The notes under the pieces were generated by a model. It was not told the origin of the DNA, searched no databases, and saw only the letters and a list, made by a program, of their open reading frames with translations. Below are positions 36,701-49,800 of a stretch of 64,000 bases of DNA, in pieces; positions within the stretch are counted from its first letter, which is position 1; every line of letters begins with the position of its first letter. A program made the position numbers and the translations under genes. The stretch is from Psettodes erumei (lineage: Eukaryota; Chordata; Actinopteri; Pleuronectiformes; Psettodidae), in NCBI GenBank assembly GCA_016785225.1, contig JAFBJZ010000636.1, forward strand, positions 395,445 through 459,444, in the 5' to 3' direction.

Positions 36701-37139
36701 CTTTTCATCTTCTTTTCGTCCAGACCACACAACAGGTGGACCGAGAGCTGGGCACGTTTTTCCAGTCTGCCCCAAAGGGACTGTCTGTTCAAAGGGTATC
36801 ACACAAACTCAAGGTAAAGATTTACAGAATAGACCCCGGGAGTCTCAGGTGACTCGAACCAAAATGAGGGGGATTTCAGTTTCTCTGCTTTTCATTACCA
36901 CAGCACAAATACTGTTCACCAAAGGGACAGCTTTGGCGTATTCTTTATACAGGATTTATTTCCCATGGCTATTGCACTGTGCATACAGCAAACCTCATTT
37001 CCATGAGCTGCCTTTCAAATTAATACATGCAATTTTCAAACATCAACTCCCAAATTTATATGGATCACCTCTCCTTAATTTACTGTACTGTCCATGCACT
37101 GAATAATGCATGTGCAGGTATACAGACACAAAGCCATAT

Positions 37140-37560
37140 CCCTCCTCTTATTATTTTTAAATCACAAATCCCTCCAATAATTATGTTATGATTATATCCA
37201 CAATAAAATAAAGCTCAGCTTTGTGATTTGGATTTTACTTATTTTGCTATATAATTAAATACAAGATTATCTAAAAGACCATTATAAAATAGGAATATAC
37301 AGACTGATAATCCCTACGTAGAGTATATATCCACCTATTTAAAAATATTTAAAATGTACTATTTCTGTACTGCATTAGTATCTATACTATATCTATACTA
37401 TATACTATATCTATTATAATATTATTATTACTATTATCATAATTGTTATATTATATAATCTATACTACTATCTATTAGTATCTAACTAACAAACAAGCAA
37501 GCAAATAAATAAATAAATAAATAAAATGAAATTTTTAATTGCGTAAATTTTTCCCTTTTA
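37140..37560. repeat. AT-rich block with CTATACTAT-type repeats and (AAAT)n
   Basis: Strongly AT-rich. Irregular repeats of CTATACTATAT and TATTATTA occur at about 37377-37485, followed by (AAAT)n at about 37502-37525. It sits about 240 bp upstream of the uggt1 start region. Confidence 0.75.
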
Positions 37561-37699
37561 ATTATGTTTTTAGTATGGGAGCCAGGGGTTAGGAGGTAAA
37601 GTTAATTGCTAAATTAGACTCGATTTCCTACCCACTTGAGTTTTTAATTATTTTTCAGTGATATGTGCAATTTTGTGTCCAAGTCCCGTTTCATTGATG

Positions 37700-37799
37700 A
37701 CGAAGAGTTGTAATACTCGGTGAGTTCCCGTCATTTCGATCAGGCGTCATCTGTGGCTACCTCACGCGGCTCACGGGACCCACCCACTCATAGCGGAAC
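37700..37799 (+). promoter_or_regulatory. uggt1 5'UTR and promoter-proximal region
   Basis: GC-richer than the AT block before it and contains several CpGs, as in a housekeeping promoter without TATA. An in-frame TAG lies three codons before the start ATG, so the coding region cannot begin further upstream in this frame. I see no complete ER-stress element (CCAAT-N9-CCACG). Confidence 0.5.
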
Positions 37800-37830
37800 A
37801 TGGATGCAGGAAGCTACGGAGCCGGCTTCG
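37800..37830 (+). other. uggt1 coding exon 1 (short leader)
   Basis: Encodes MDAGSYGAGF plus the first base of a Gly codon, then a strong GTAAGA donor. The context AACATGG is near-optimal. Exon 2 completes GGC and continues Ala-Gly-Leu-Arg before Met16 and the hydrophobic segment WLPWVLLLSLLSAASA. The human protein also has a short leader and a second Met before its hydrophobic core. If initiation used Met16 (40008-40010) the signal peptide would have a conventional short n-region. Confidence 0.75.
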
Positions 37831-40800
37831 GTAAGAATAAATCATTCATTTCTTATGTGACGAAGCGAGAATGGACTGTATACAAAATTGCTACATGTAT
37901 GTTTTGTAGAGACCGCGACAGCAATGAATGCGAGAAACCGAAGTCAGTAAAATTGGCCAGCTTCCACCTTTGTATGAAGAATTAGCTAGCGAGTTAGCTG
38001 CGTTTTTTAAGCTAACGTTAATTTTTAACGGCCTTGAGTTTACAGACGGTTGGCGAGCTCTGAGTAAAAAATATGACGGACGTTAAACGTGTTCCGACCA
38101 CCCAAACTCCGACACCCCGTGATAGAGGTAGACTCGAGCTCATAGTAAAATCCCGGTGGATCTTCAGTGAAACAGTCCGGATGTCCACACCGGGAAGACA
38201 CGCTGAGGTTTCTCATTGGTCGGACCTCATCGACCTGTTTGTTTACACATGTTTGAAACATCCGATTCAAAGCACACAAAAATACTCAAAATACAAAAAA
38301 AAAACTAACAGCAAGACTGTGGTGTCGTGATTAAGACCTCCTCTGTGCTGTCTGCTCTCGCTCACAATTAATTTCCTAAATCTTTACACAGATTTTGTCG
38401 AGATTCAAGATTCATTGATAGGTAATGCCGAGAGTGAACTTACTCGTGAGCCTCTCCGCTTCTCGCCCTCTTTGTTTGCCCCTGTTAGTTTTATCTACGC
38501 TAAACTAATACTAAAAAAAAAACTGATGCGAGTTCTCCAGCATGTTTGGAACAACCTCCCTGCCAAGTACTGTGGAAAAACTGTTGTACCTCAGATAACA
38601 GATGCTATTTTAAAAGTAAGGGGTGGTCACACCGAATACAGTTTTTGTTTTTGGTTTGGGATGGGGTGGTTGACAGTACTTTATATGAAGTTGATAAATC
38701 TGCTCTTCGTGGCATTATGTTTTTAATTTTGCCCTCCACTTTTCATGCCTAAAACGTTTGCACACTAGTGTATTCAGTTTTTAATAATAAAGGAATAATT
38801 GATGAATATGTACTTAACTTTGAATGCAGTTATTATGGATAGATTACTTTACTGGAAATCAACACCAGCCTGTAAACTCAACACTACTATCTATACTCAA
38901 AAAGCATCTCAGAACTTTTTTCTTATAAATAGTGGCAACTTACATTGTTCTTTACAGAAATCTGAATCGTTATTTATTATTTATTCATTTTAATTAAAGA
39001 CCCATTAAGTAAAGTGTTGAGAAAAGCCAGGGAACCGAGCTTCCCCGGGATAATTGCCTACTCTGCTCGCCCGGCAAACCAGTCTTGTCTACATCCGGAT
39101 GAAGTGCGTTGTACTTTGTGCCTGTTATCCACTTGCAGAAGCGGCGGATATTGACTAGAAGCTAAGCCAGCTGTCTTCCTTACACGGAAAAGCCAACAAC
39201 AGTCCTTCCTACCACACATTATCATGTTTTAATTTGAGTGTTCACGGAGAGGAAGGCCTGTTCAAAGATGGGTCTGTCTGTCAGTGAGAGAGCGAGAGAA
39301 TAAGAGCACTACAAGGAGGGGCTGAGCCAATCGATGTGCTGCACGCAGCTCTACAGTACAATAGATTTTATTCATTTGAAATAGAAAAAAAAATCAATGT
39401 GCGGCGATCAATGTTGATATTATGGTGAGCCGCTGGCACCTCATCTTGGCTAAAGGCTTCAAAACTGTGTTTGAGTTGTTTAGCAAATTAATGGTGTCCT
39501 ACTGTGTTTGGCAGATTTGTCGTGTCTGGTGGCAATACGGCTCAAACCGCTACCGCGACGTTAGTTTGTTTTCTGGTAACAGTGTGTTCTGTAACCCGGC
39601 GTGGGAAATACAAGGGAGGATCACACACAAAACAATCTCTCTGATATTTGAAGCAGTTAAATGTTCACCACGGCAGCATATTATCTGACTCCAAGCATTT
39701 TATTAGCAGGAAACAAAAACATTTTTCAGTTGCCACCTCTCTGTCATTGTTGATTCAGGCAACATAAATATGCAGAATGATAACGTGATACCATCCCGCT
39801 AAAAGCTGAGCAGTTGATCTCTCGATATAGTCAGGAAATTGAGCTCACATGACACCACCTCAGCAGCATTTGTCACACGTGGACTGATCTCGGTCTGGGT
39901 ATAATCGCACCCGAGTGTCTAGGTGTCTGCGTGTGACCCCAAGACGTTTCTTCGCCTCACTCGCCTCTCCCTCCCGCCAATGTCTCCTCTCAGGCGCGGG
40001 CCTGAGGATGTGGCTGCCGTGGGTCCTGCTGCTGTCACTGCTCTCTGCGGCGTCCGCAGGCGCGGACTCCAAAGCCGTCACCACCACCCTCGCAACCAAA
40101 TGGGCTGATACTCCTCTGCTGCTGGAGGCCAGGTACTACACTGCACCACTCAGCAGCGCTGTAGCGGCCGTTCGTCCCACGGCACGTCTGACATTGTGCT
40201 GCAGAAGCAGACACTAGATAAATCCGTGTCCTGAGGGCTGGCAGGGTCATTACCGAGATTGTCCTCTAAGTGAGTTTCTACCTCTGTCTCACTGATGTGT
40301 CCTTGAGTGAGATGCTGAATATTTAAAGGCATCCCATGCTGTACTGTTGACTGTAGATGGCCCTGTGTTTCTATAGCAAATTTTCTGTAGCTTTTAACAG
40401 TTCACATACAGTATAAACAGTGCGTGTCATATTTACATGCACATCTTGTGAAACCGCCACTTTCGCCTTGGCCTTCCTCAGTGAGTTCCTGGCAGAGGAG
40501 AGTCAGGAGAAGTTCTGGGACTTCGTCGAGGCCAATCAAAACATCGAAGGAGAGCATGACGGTAAAGTAAAGCCACTTCGTCCTCTCTACAGCAGCATCC
40601 ACTTTCGTTCTCTGCTCCGTGCGCAGCTCAATTTATGATGAGTGTGCAAGCCTCTCGGCAGCAAACACTTACGCAAGCACTAACATGCTGGAGCAGAGCT
40701 GCTCGTCCACATCTCTTCTTGTGTCGAAACAGCCGAACCAAAAATCCTGTAAAGGAAAAGTGTCGAAACGCAAAGTAACACAGTGACTTCTGTGCGTGTC

Positions 40801-43800
40801 TGTATCCTCACACAGACACAGATCAGGCCTACTACGACCTGATAGTGAAGAGAGCCAGCGCCTTGCTCAGCGCCGTCCAGGTGAACATGATGAAGTTCGC
40901 CCTCTCCCTGCGAGCCTACTCTGCCACCGTCCACTCCTTCCAACAGGTACCAGGAAAGGTGGCTTGAATTCGTATTTGAAGGCTTGCACACGCGCAAGAA
41001 TTGGGGATCGTATTCCTGTACACGTGCTGAGCGATCTCCACTGTCCTTCTTGTTTTTAGATAGCCTCCACCGAGCCGCCTCCGTCTGGCTGCTCAGCTTT
41101 TTTCAGCGTCCATGGAGAGAAAACGTGCGATGCCGGAAGCTTGGCAGCGCTGCTGCAAACTGCATCTGAGCGGTAACTGAAGACACTTACAATTCAAACC
41201 CAGTGGGTCGTAAAAATCAGTCAAATGATGAGTCATTTTGCCATCGATTCACCCTCTCTCTCTCGCTCTCATTCAGGCCGAAGCCGTACCTGTTCAAAGG
41301 CGACCACAGGTACCCGGGATCCAACCCAGAGGCCCCCGTTGTCATCCTCTACGCTGAGTTTGGAAGACCAGATTTCCAGAGGCTTCACCAAGTCATAACA
41401 TCCAAAGTCAGCGAAGGGCTGGTGACTTACGTGCTCCGCCATTACCTGGCTGTAGGTGTTACGCAAACTCTCAATGAAAATTTCATTTTGATGTATGGCT
41501 TCAGAAAAACAGTGTGTATCAAATGTAGTCGCACTGGGCAGCCCCCAGATGTAACCATACTGTATTTACCTCTGATTGCATTAAGCAAGATGATGATTTA
41601 CAAGCACTCATCCTTTTTTTCCCTGCAATTATGCTAAATTATTCCCACCATCTGCCTGTTAAGCGCGAGCTCCTGGACACTGGAGAGGCTTTAACTCCGA
41701 AGCTCGGGGGCCAATCGGGGGACAGTTAGCGTTTTCAAGCAACAGCTGGTTGTCTGTGCTTTAAAGCCGACAGAGCAGCCCGTGCATTTGTAGCCCGTGT
41801 CTGTCGTTAAGTGAGATTCATTTCATTCGCGGCAGATAAAGATGAATACAAAGGAGTTAACGACAGCAGAGGCCGCTCGGGCGAACATTTTTTTCCTGCT
41901 CGCTTAGTTGAGTACGGAGGGGGAAACGTCGTTGTTTGCCCTCGGTGCGGCCGCGGTGAAGTGAACGAGACAGCTTGATTGCTGTCTAAATGACTCGACT
42001 ACCATCCGCGCATTTCTGAGTGCGTTCACGTGTGCGTTTGAGTCCTCGCCGAATACATCCTCAAGTGGCGTGCAAAGGCGCATCAAGGGATACCACACAC
42101 ACACATTACAGATTAGGGTGACTTCTTCCTCTCCCATTTTACAACGTTTCCCCTCTTGCCTCCAGAATCCAAGTGGAAACAGGGTGTATCTGTCCGGGTA
42201 TGGAGTGGAGCTGGCCATCAAGAGCCAGGAGTACAAGGCAAAGGACGACACACAAGTCCAAGGTGCGCGCCCGCACACACCGTCGATACGCGGATACCCG
42301 CGACCGTGTAATCCCAGAGGAGTCCTGATGTGAATAACGAGCTAATTGATTGTGGTTTCAGGGGCGGAGGTGAACGCTACAGTGATCGGAGAGAATGATC
42401 CGGTGGACGAGGTCCAGGGATTCCTTTTTGGCAAACTCAAGTGAGTGGCCCCCGTGTCAGGCGGTGATAAAAATTCGAAGCTTGGATCAGCTCCAGGAGC
42501 ACTGCGCCACGCTCACTCCCGCCTTCTTTTTTCCCCCCTACCGCAGCTTCTCCTCTTAAAGCACTTACTGTTACCTTTTATCTCTGATAAACTGACCTGA
42601 GAATAAACTAATCTGTCTTTGCATCCGTCCGCTCTTTCTTAATTAGCAATCTGCACCTTCAGCAGTTAGCAGAAGCACTTGAACGCTCTCTGTCTTTTTC
42701 TCAACAGGACCCTCTACCCGGAGCTAAAAGAGCAGCTAAAGGAGTTGAGGAAGCATTTAGTCGAAAGCACTAATGAAATGGCACCTCTGAAAGTCTGGCA
42801 AATGCAAGGTGGGTCTCTTTCCAGTTTTTATTTTCCTATTTCCACCATCGTCAATTTTTTTTTTTTTTGTTGGAAAATGATCGCATGTGTCGATATGAAC
42901 CGGCCAAACAGGAAGTGCTTGTTTATGCACGCCAGTAATACATCAGCTAGAAATTACTTAATAGGCTGTTGACACCACAGTAAAACAAATATGTGAAACT
43001 GGCAGAGCCAAGACCATGACAGGCTAACGAAAATAAACGGGGAGGCCCTCGGAGCATGTACCAAAGCCAAACTCCCCATCAGCTTACTGTTAACACCTGC
43101 AGGTATTATTTCTGTCACCGGAATTTTAAGGGAATCCATTTTATCATCCTGTAAATCTACCCTCAGGACTCTGAGGCTGAGCTTTCTCACTATTAGTTCC
43201 GTGGCTGCGGCAAACAAGAGATAATTATCTAATGGCAAGAATCCCAGATCCTCACCTCCATCCAAACGCTCACCAACAAACTGACTAATGAAAAGGAGCA
43301 ACAACATAATACCCTTCACTGAGGCATGTAGGCAAAAGTCATCTGAAATTCAATGCTCATTTAAACGCTGTGCTTTCACACATGACCCGTTTGGTTCTGT
43401 TAAATGGACTCTGGATGAGTGTCTGTGTGAAAAGATGGGCCTCTGTCCCGATTCTGTCTGTTGGTCTCCATTTACAAGTTGCAGCCTCATTTTAAATAAT
43501 TTCTCCCTGTGAACCTTGTTACCGGCAGAGAAAATAAACGCAAAGTGCGTTGGCTTGTGCTGACATGCACCAGACCAGATGTCGAGTGAAAATCCTTTTT
43601 TTCCCCTCTGTCCTGTCCCAGAAAGAATGCTAAAACTGCACTTCAGGTCTTTGCTGCCTGCAGTGAGCTTTGATTTCCCTTTTGTGAACCTGAGATAAAA
43701 ACATTTTCTTGCGATCACCCACTGCGCACATGAACGCTTTGAAAGTTAACGAAGTCCAGTGGGAGAATTTTCATCCCCTCTGACGTTGATTCAGTTGTTT

Positions 43801-46800
43801 CAGCTGTTTCAGCTTTGATTTGGATTCGAGCATTTGATTTATATTTCTATGCATTGATCCTATTTTTTTTAAAGGAAAATTAATATTGGCTTCTGTTGCC
43901 TTAACAGCGAGATCATTCCATCAGTGAATCAAGAGAATTTATATGCCGAGTTCTGCGATCGATGACTGTGATCGATTGTCCTCTTGATACATCTGAGTCA
44001 TAACATCTTGAAGACATGAGAGCATTCTCTGGCGCAGACCTGAATGGATGTGCTTTTGAATGCTTTCTCTACACTGTTAGCATCAATGGTGTATGTGGTT
44101 GTTTTTTTTTTTTTATTTAATATGCATTATTTCTTTTACTAGGTGTGGTCAGGCTGCTGGCATTCGTCTGCTTTGATTCGGTTAAATAAAGGATGTGACA
44201 GGGAGAGCGATTCGGGCTGAGCTCGTCTTTATCTTCTGCTCCGCTGGGGCTCATTAGCTCAGCCTGTTTATAAAGGAGAGGGAGACCTCCGGGGGCTAAT
44301 AATTACACAAGGCTACAACACCATTACAAAGATGCTCACTGCATTAAAATAATCCTCGGCCGCGCTCTCCCCCTTCCTCGCGCGGAAAAGCCCCGCGCCG
44401 AATCCCCTCGCGCAACATCTTGTTATTACTTATGCATACCGCCTGTAATAATGTTCTTAAGTTAGTCCGAATCAGCGTCTCCGATTTTGAAGACAAGCGC
44501 GTTAGCATTAAATTATTCCCTTATTAACGCGTTAATAGGCTTAACTCATTACTCTTTTTTTTTTGTAGCCGTGCGAGCGTCGTGGCTCCAGGGACGGCTG
44601 TGTGCGTCTGCTGGTCAGAACAAAACTTCTCTTTTAGTTGAGTTGCCATGAAACTTTCCAGCAAACGTCCATGGTGCCCAGAGGACAGATCGCTATGTCC
44701 TGATCTTCCTCGAGTGCCGCCAGCGGGTCTGTAGCAATTTTTTTTGTTGCACAGACATTCACGTCCCCCGCAGGATGAATCCGGCGGGGTCCCCCGGCTT
44801 CTCGCCGCGTCAAAGCGACCATTTGGCAAATGTTAGGACATTAACGCGCCACACTAAGGCAGTGGACACGATAAACGCCGTGTCTGCCGCTCACCAGCAT
44901 CTTAACGTCGTCCTTTTGAGCATCAGCGAGGCCTCCCTACTTTTGTAGGAAATTGCCGAGTTAACAATGATAATTCACAGCAGCACGAGGCCGTTCCAGC
45001 AGCTGACGTTGTCTTCATGTCTTTTGAACTTCGTGCTTCCAGATCTGAGCTTCCAGACAGCCGCTCGCATCCTCGCCGCTCCCGCAGTGGACGCCCTCAA
45101 CGTCATGAAAGACCTCAGTCAGAACTTCCCCACCAAAGCCAGGTAGAGAACGAAGACGCGCACACACACACAAAAGTCACCACGGTAACAAGTTTGGAGT
45201 CATAGAGATATGGACCAGTCAGCAGTTTTACACCTCTACGTGCCCCCTCCCCCCATACACAGGTCCATCACTAAAACAGTGGTCAACTCTGAGATCCGCA
45301 AGGAGATCGGCGAGAATCAGAAGGTACGTTGATCCTCTTTATTCTGTCAATCACTCTTTTTTTCTGTTTTGTTTTCTTCACTTTTGACAAACTCCGCAAG
45401 AAGCCCCCAAACCAGCATTGCGTTTGACCGTCTCTTAATAACCTCCAGCACCCGTTAATTCCCACTGAGGCTCTCTGATAACGGGTCACAGGTTCATTGT
45501 TTAATTGAAGAGAAAAGGCTAAATGATTTCCTGAAGCGGCTGGGCTCTAAGCGTTGCTTAACCCGGGCAAAGAGTGCTTTTATGGGGGACTACTTTCAGC
45601 GAGGAGTCAACACATTTACTGGTGTAGGAAGTATTTGCAGAGTGGTATTGTTTAAGAGTCGCTGACTCATGGTCGACAGTGATGTTATCTGTGTTTTAGT
45701 CATTATTCTAAATTACATTACTAGTTTGGGCTTTTTTTTAATGCATTTTGTCGAGAATGACAAAAAATGTAGAATACTGCCAGCTTTATCCTTTTAGGTC
45801 TAATCACGATGGTTTTTGTATGACACGTTGGAAGGAATTCACACTTCCAGCATCTAACAGGCTGCAATTATCTTTTGTGATTCATTTAATGAAATGAATT
45901 AAAGTTCCGGTGAGGTTTGCTGTTTGGGATTTAACAGCCGCTTGACTTCTTCATCCACTTTTCTTCCTTCCTTCAGCATGCTGGTCCTGTTACCGTCCTG
46001 CTGACAGTGTTGCAGAGCGGTCGGGGATAATTTAGGTTTAGCTGTTTACCAATCTAATCCAATAAAGGAGACAAATAAAGAAAAAAAAACAGACAACATT
46101 ATTGCTCACAGCCACAGCCGCAGTCCCTCGGCCTCTTAGCCTTTGTCTTTCGGGAAATATTTCAAAATGAGAACTGCCTTTCCTGTTTTTTTTTTTGTTT
46201 TTGGGGGGTTTCTGTGCATCGTCCCTCGCCTTTTATTATGTGATGAATTGCAAACAACGTACGACTTGAAAGGCATTCGGATTCTGACAATGTGTTTGGC
46301 TTTGCCCTGCTAATGGAATAGGTAATCAGCCATTTTTCGCGTCGCGTGTTCCACCCCCCCCACCACCCACCACCACCACGCGCCACCCCCGTTCCCTCCT
46401 CAAGCTGTGCTCGAATTATCTTGTTGTGCAGACAGGAGTTTGGGTGGGTGGCGGGGGCGAGCAGCAAACATCCTAATTACTGAATCAGTGATTCATTCAG
46501 CAGACGCACTGAGTCCTGCAGCGAGAACGGATTATTTATTGAAGTAGTTTGGACACATGCACATGCATGCAACTCTCTCGTGCACGCGCGCGACACACAG
46601 CGTTTAAGTGGGATGAACAATATTTGTGTTAATCATGTCCCGTTGTAATTGCAGTGTCTGGAGTGTGATTAATCTGATGTCTTTGTCTTTCTCTAATGAG
46701 ATTTGACTGCACCAGAACGACTTCGAGCTCCCCCCCTCTCTTTTTTTTTTTGCCTGTGCACACAAACGCACGCCCGAGCCCCCCCGCAGCCACGCGCACA

Positions 46801-49800
46801 CCCTTTCGCTAATAATTAGATTTGTTTAGCGCGGGGGTTTGATTGCTCTAAACAGACAGACTCTAAACAGAGCTGTCAGTGCTGGTGCCTCGTCGCTGCG
46901 TCGTGCTGTCTGTTGCCCTTGTTTTTTTTTATTACAATATAATTGACTGCACGATGACCAGCACTGATGTTACCTGCTACACAGTGTGGGTGGGTGGGTT
47001 GGGGGGGGTAAACAGGATATTTATGCATCTTGATTTTTCTCTCTCTGTAGTTCTTCAAAGGGACTCTGGGCCTGCAGCCTGGGGATTCAGCCCTGTTCAT
47101 CAATGGGCTGCACATAGATCTGGACACACAAGACATCTTCAGGTACACACACACACACACGTCATATCTTTTGAAAGGCATTTGTTTTGCATTAATATTT
47201 TTGCAACCCATACAATCAAACCTTTATATTTAGTTTAGAGCTGCAGCGATCAGTCGATTGGCAGAAAATGAATGTGCAACTGTTTTAATAATTGATTGAA
47301 TGCTTAAATGCACCGACTCCTGAGCAGCGTCGGTGAGAGATCCCACAGACGCACAGGTGACTTTGAGTCAGTCACAGTATTAAAAAGTCTGATGGCTAAT
47401 ATTTCCAGTCGTCAAATCAGCTGATCGTCACCGCATTGTTCACCGTGGCGAGAGGAAATGAGATGCAGTTTGTAGCCCACTTCACCAGTCAGCAAATAAT
47501 TGATAGAAGTTCATATTCAATGAATATGTCCTCATAACTTTTCATACATTTATTTTACACAGCGTTATTATGAGTTACCCATAATTCCATGGGGAGATTT
47601 GCAACAAGTGTGCATGTCTTTCGCACATAATCAGGTTTTAGCGGTGATGGCGGTGGTTTCACGCTCTCACACCTTCAGAAACATGGACACCTGCTGTAGA
47701 TGACCAAACGCTGAAGCACCTTTTTGTCCCTTCTCACCCACAGCGTGTTTGAGGTGCTGCGCGGTGAGGCGAGGGTCATGGAGGGCCTGCGCTCCCTGCT
47801 CATCGAGACGCCCTACATCCACGACATCCTGAAGCTCAACGTCCAGCCCTCTGACTCCGACTACGCCGTTGACATCCGCAACCCTGCCATCAGCGTAAGA
47901 CATGGCGTGTTCGCCGCATCGCAACCACGTCCTCTCCCAAAAAGTGAACTTTACAGGAAAAATCTTACTTTTGATGACTTCCCATGGTGTAGCTTTGCCT
48001 GACCTCACTGTAGAGATGCACTGGTGTGCTCAGTCGTCTCTCTTTTGTTTTGTTTTAGTGGATTAACAACCTGGAGACAGACCACAGGTACAGCTCGTGG
48101 CCTTACAACGTACAGGAGCTGCTCAGACCAACCTTCCCCGGAGTCATCCGACAGATCCGCAAGAACTTTCACAATCTGGTATGTCCAGGTCCAATCTGTC
48201 CACCCCGTGGTAATCAAAATCCAAATCCTCGTGAAAAATACCAGCGTGTGTGTTTTGTGTTGGTGCACCCTGCAGGTGATCATTCTGGACCCAAAGCAGG
48301 AGAATGCTGCTGAGCTGCTGAGTGTCGCAGAGATGTTTTACGCCAACAACATCCCACTCAGGTTGGTGTTTGTGTCGTCAGGGAGGAAACGGGGTGTCAG
48401 CTTCTCAAAATAGATTCTTTACGTATCGGATTTCGTGTGCATTTTCCGATGAACATTTCAATAAAAGAGCAACATTTAAAGTTTTCGCTGCTCCGCAGTT
48501 ACTGCAAAAACAAGGAAAGACAAATAGAAGCTGAAGTCTGTTGGGACACGTAGATAAAATCCATTTTAATTTAGTAGTTCTGTCAGGCAGGTTAGGGAGA
48601 CCTTTGACACCTCACCGCATGTGGCATCTTGGGATGGTCAGTGGACGTGAATACTGATGAAGCAGACGGCACGCACCCTGCATTTTAGCCGCCAAATATA
48701 CATTGGAGCTTGCTCTGGAAGCTAATCCGCTCTCTGCTTGTGCCGTAGGATCGGCCTGGTGTTCGTGGTGTCCGATGAGGATGACGTGGACGGTATGCAG
48801 GATGCGGGTGTGGCGCTGGTCCGTGCCTACAACTACATCATCGATGAAGTGGACAGTCAGAGCGCTTTTGATGCTGTCATCTCGGTGAGACGACCTTCTG
48901 CCGTAGCTGTCACGAAGGACCTAACAAGATGAGCGTTGCGCGCATGTAGTTTTTTTTATTGCTTACACAAAAAAAAAATAACATTTGATGTACCGTCTTC
49001 TTCTCCTTCCCTTTCCCATCGCCTTCATTTCCTGTCAGATGTTTAATCGGGTGCCCAGTGGCGGAAAGCTAAGTGTCGGGGACGTGGTGAAGGTGCTCGA
49101 GAAGAGGTTCCCCTACGTGGAGGTCAGCAGCGTCCTGGGAGCCGACTCCAGCTACGACAGCAACAGGAAGGTGAGTCGGGTTGAACAGTCTGTGGGTTAT
49201 TATCAGATGATCCCAACATTGTTACCGTTTTATTTGTCTTTTTTTAATACTGATGTAAAAGTAAGATTTTTCATAATATTTTTTTAAAAGCGGGAATAAA
49301 CTTGTTTTTTAAACTGCTATATTTTTAGGAAAGTAAAATTGAAGTAACACTTTACGTCTTTACGTCTCCTCTGCCAGGAAGGCCGGGCGTACTACGAGCA
49401 GACAGGAGTGGGCCCACTGCCTGTGGTCATGTACAACGGCGTACCTTATCAGCGTGAGCAGCTGGACCCGGACGAACTGGAGACGGTCACCATGCAAAAG
49501 ATCCTGGAAACCACCACCTTCTACCAGAGAGCCGTCTACCTGGTCAGTCCGCCTGGTCAATTTGCTTTGCGTGAGTGCGTAAAGCTTGAACTCTTTCCGG
49601 ACATTGCCGATGTGCTCGTATGTACGTCCAGTCTCAAAATGTTCTCCTCATTCCACTCAGAAACTGAAGACACACTCTGATTGTGCACATTTTTAACGAC
49701 AAAAATCAGTTCAGTCTCATCCAACAAGACTGGACAAAACAGTTTGACTCTGCACACACTGATAATACCAGTTGAGGTTTTCATTTGGGCTGATTTGTTG

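Larger units (their letters stand above)
30906..37799. other. Intergenic region between hs6st1 and uggt1
   Basis: No protein gene is supported. Contents: CA and T tracts, an exon-like 101-bp segment at 33666-33766, a (GCTC)n tract near 35000-35018, an AT-rich block at 37140-37560 and CpG-containing promoter sequence just before uggt1. Stretches such as 34.4-36.3 kb are mostly non-repetitive, with homeodomain-like AT-rich sites (about 36128-36190), and could hold enhancers; nothing more can be said from sequence alone. Confidence 0.7.

Noticed and set aside
36651..37106. 151-codon plus-strand ORF in the intergenic region
   Set aside because: No recognised domain, no promoter or splice context; ends in AT-rich sequence. 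Kept only as a chance ORF.
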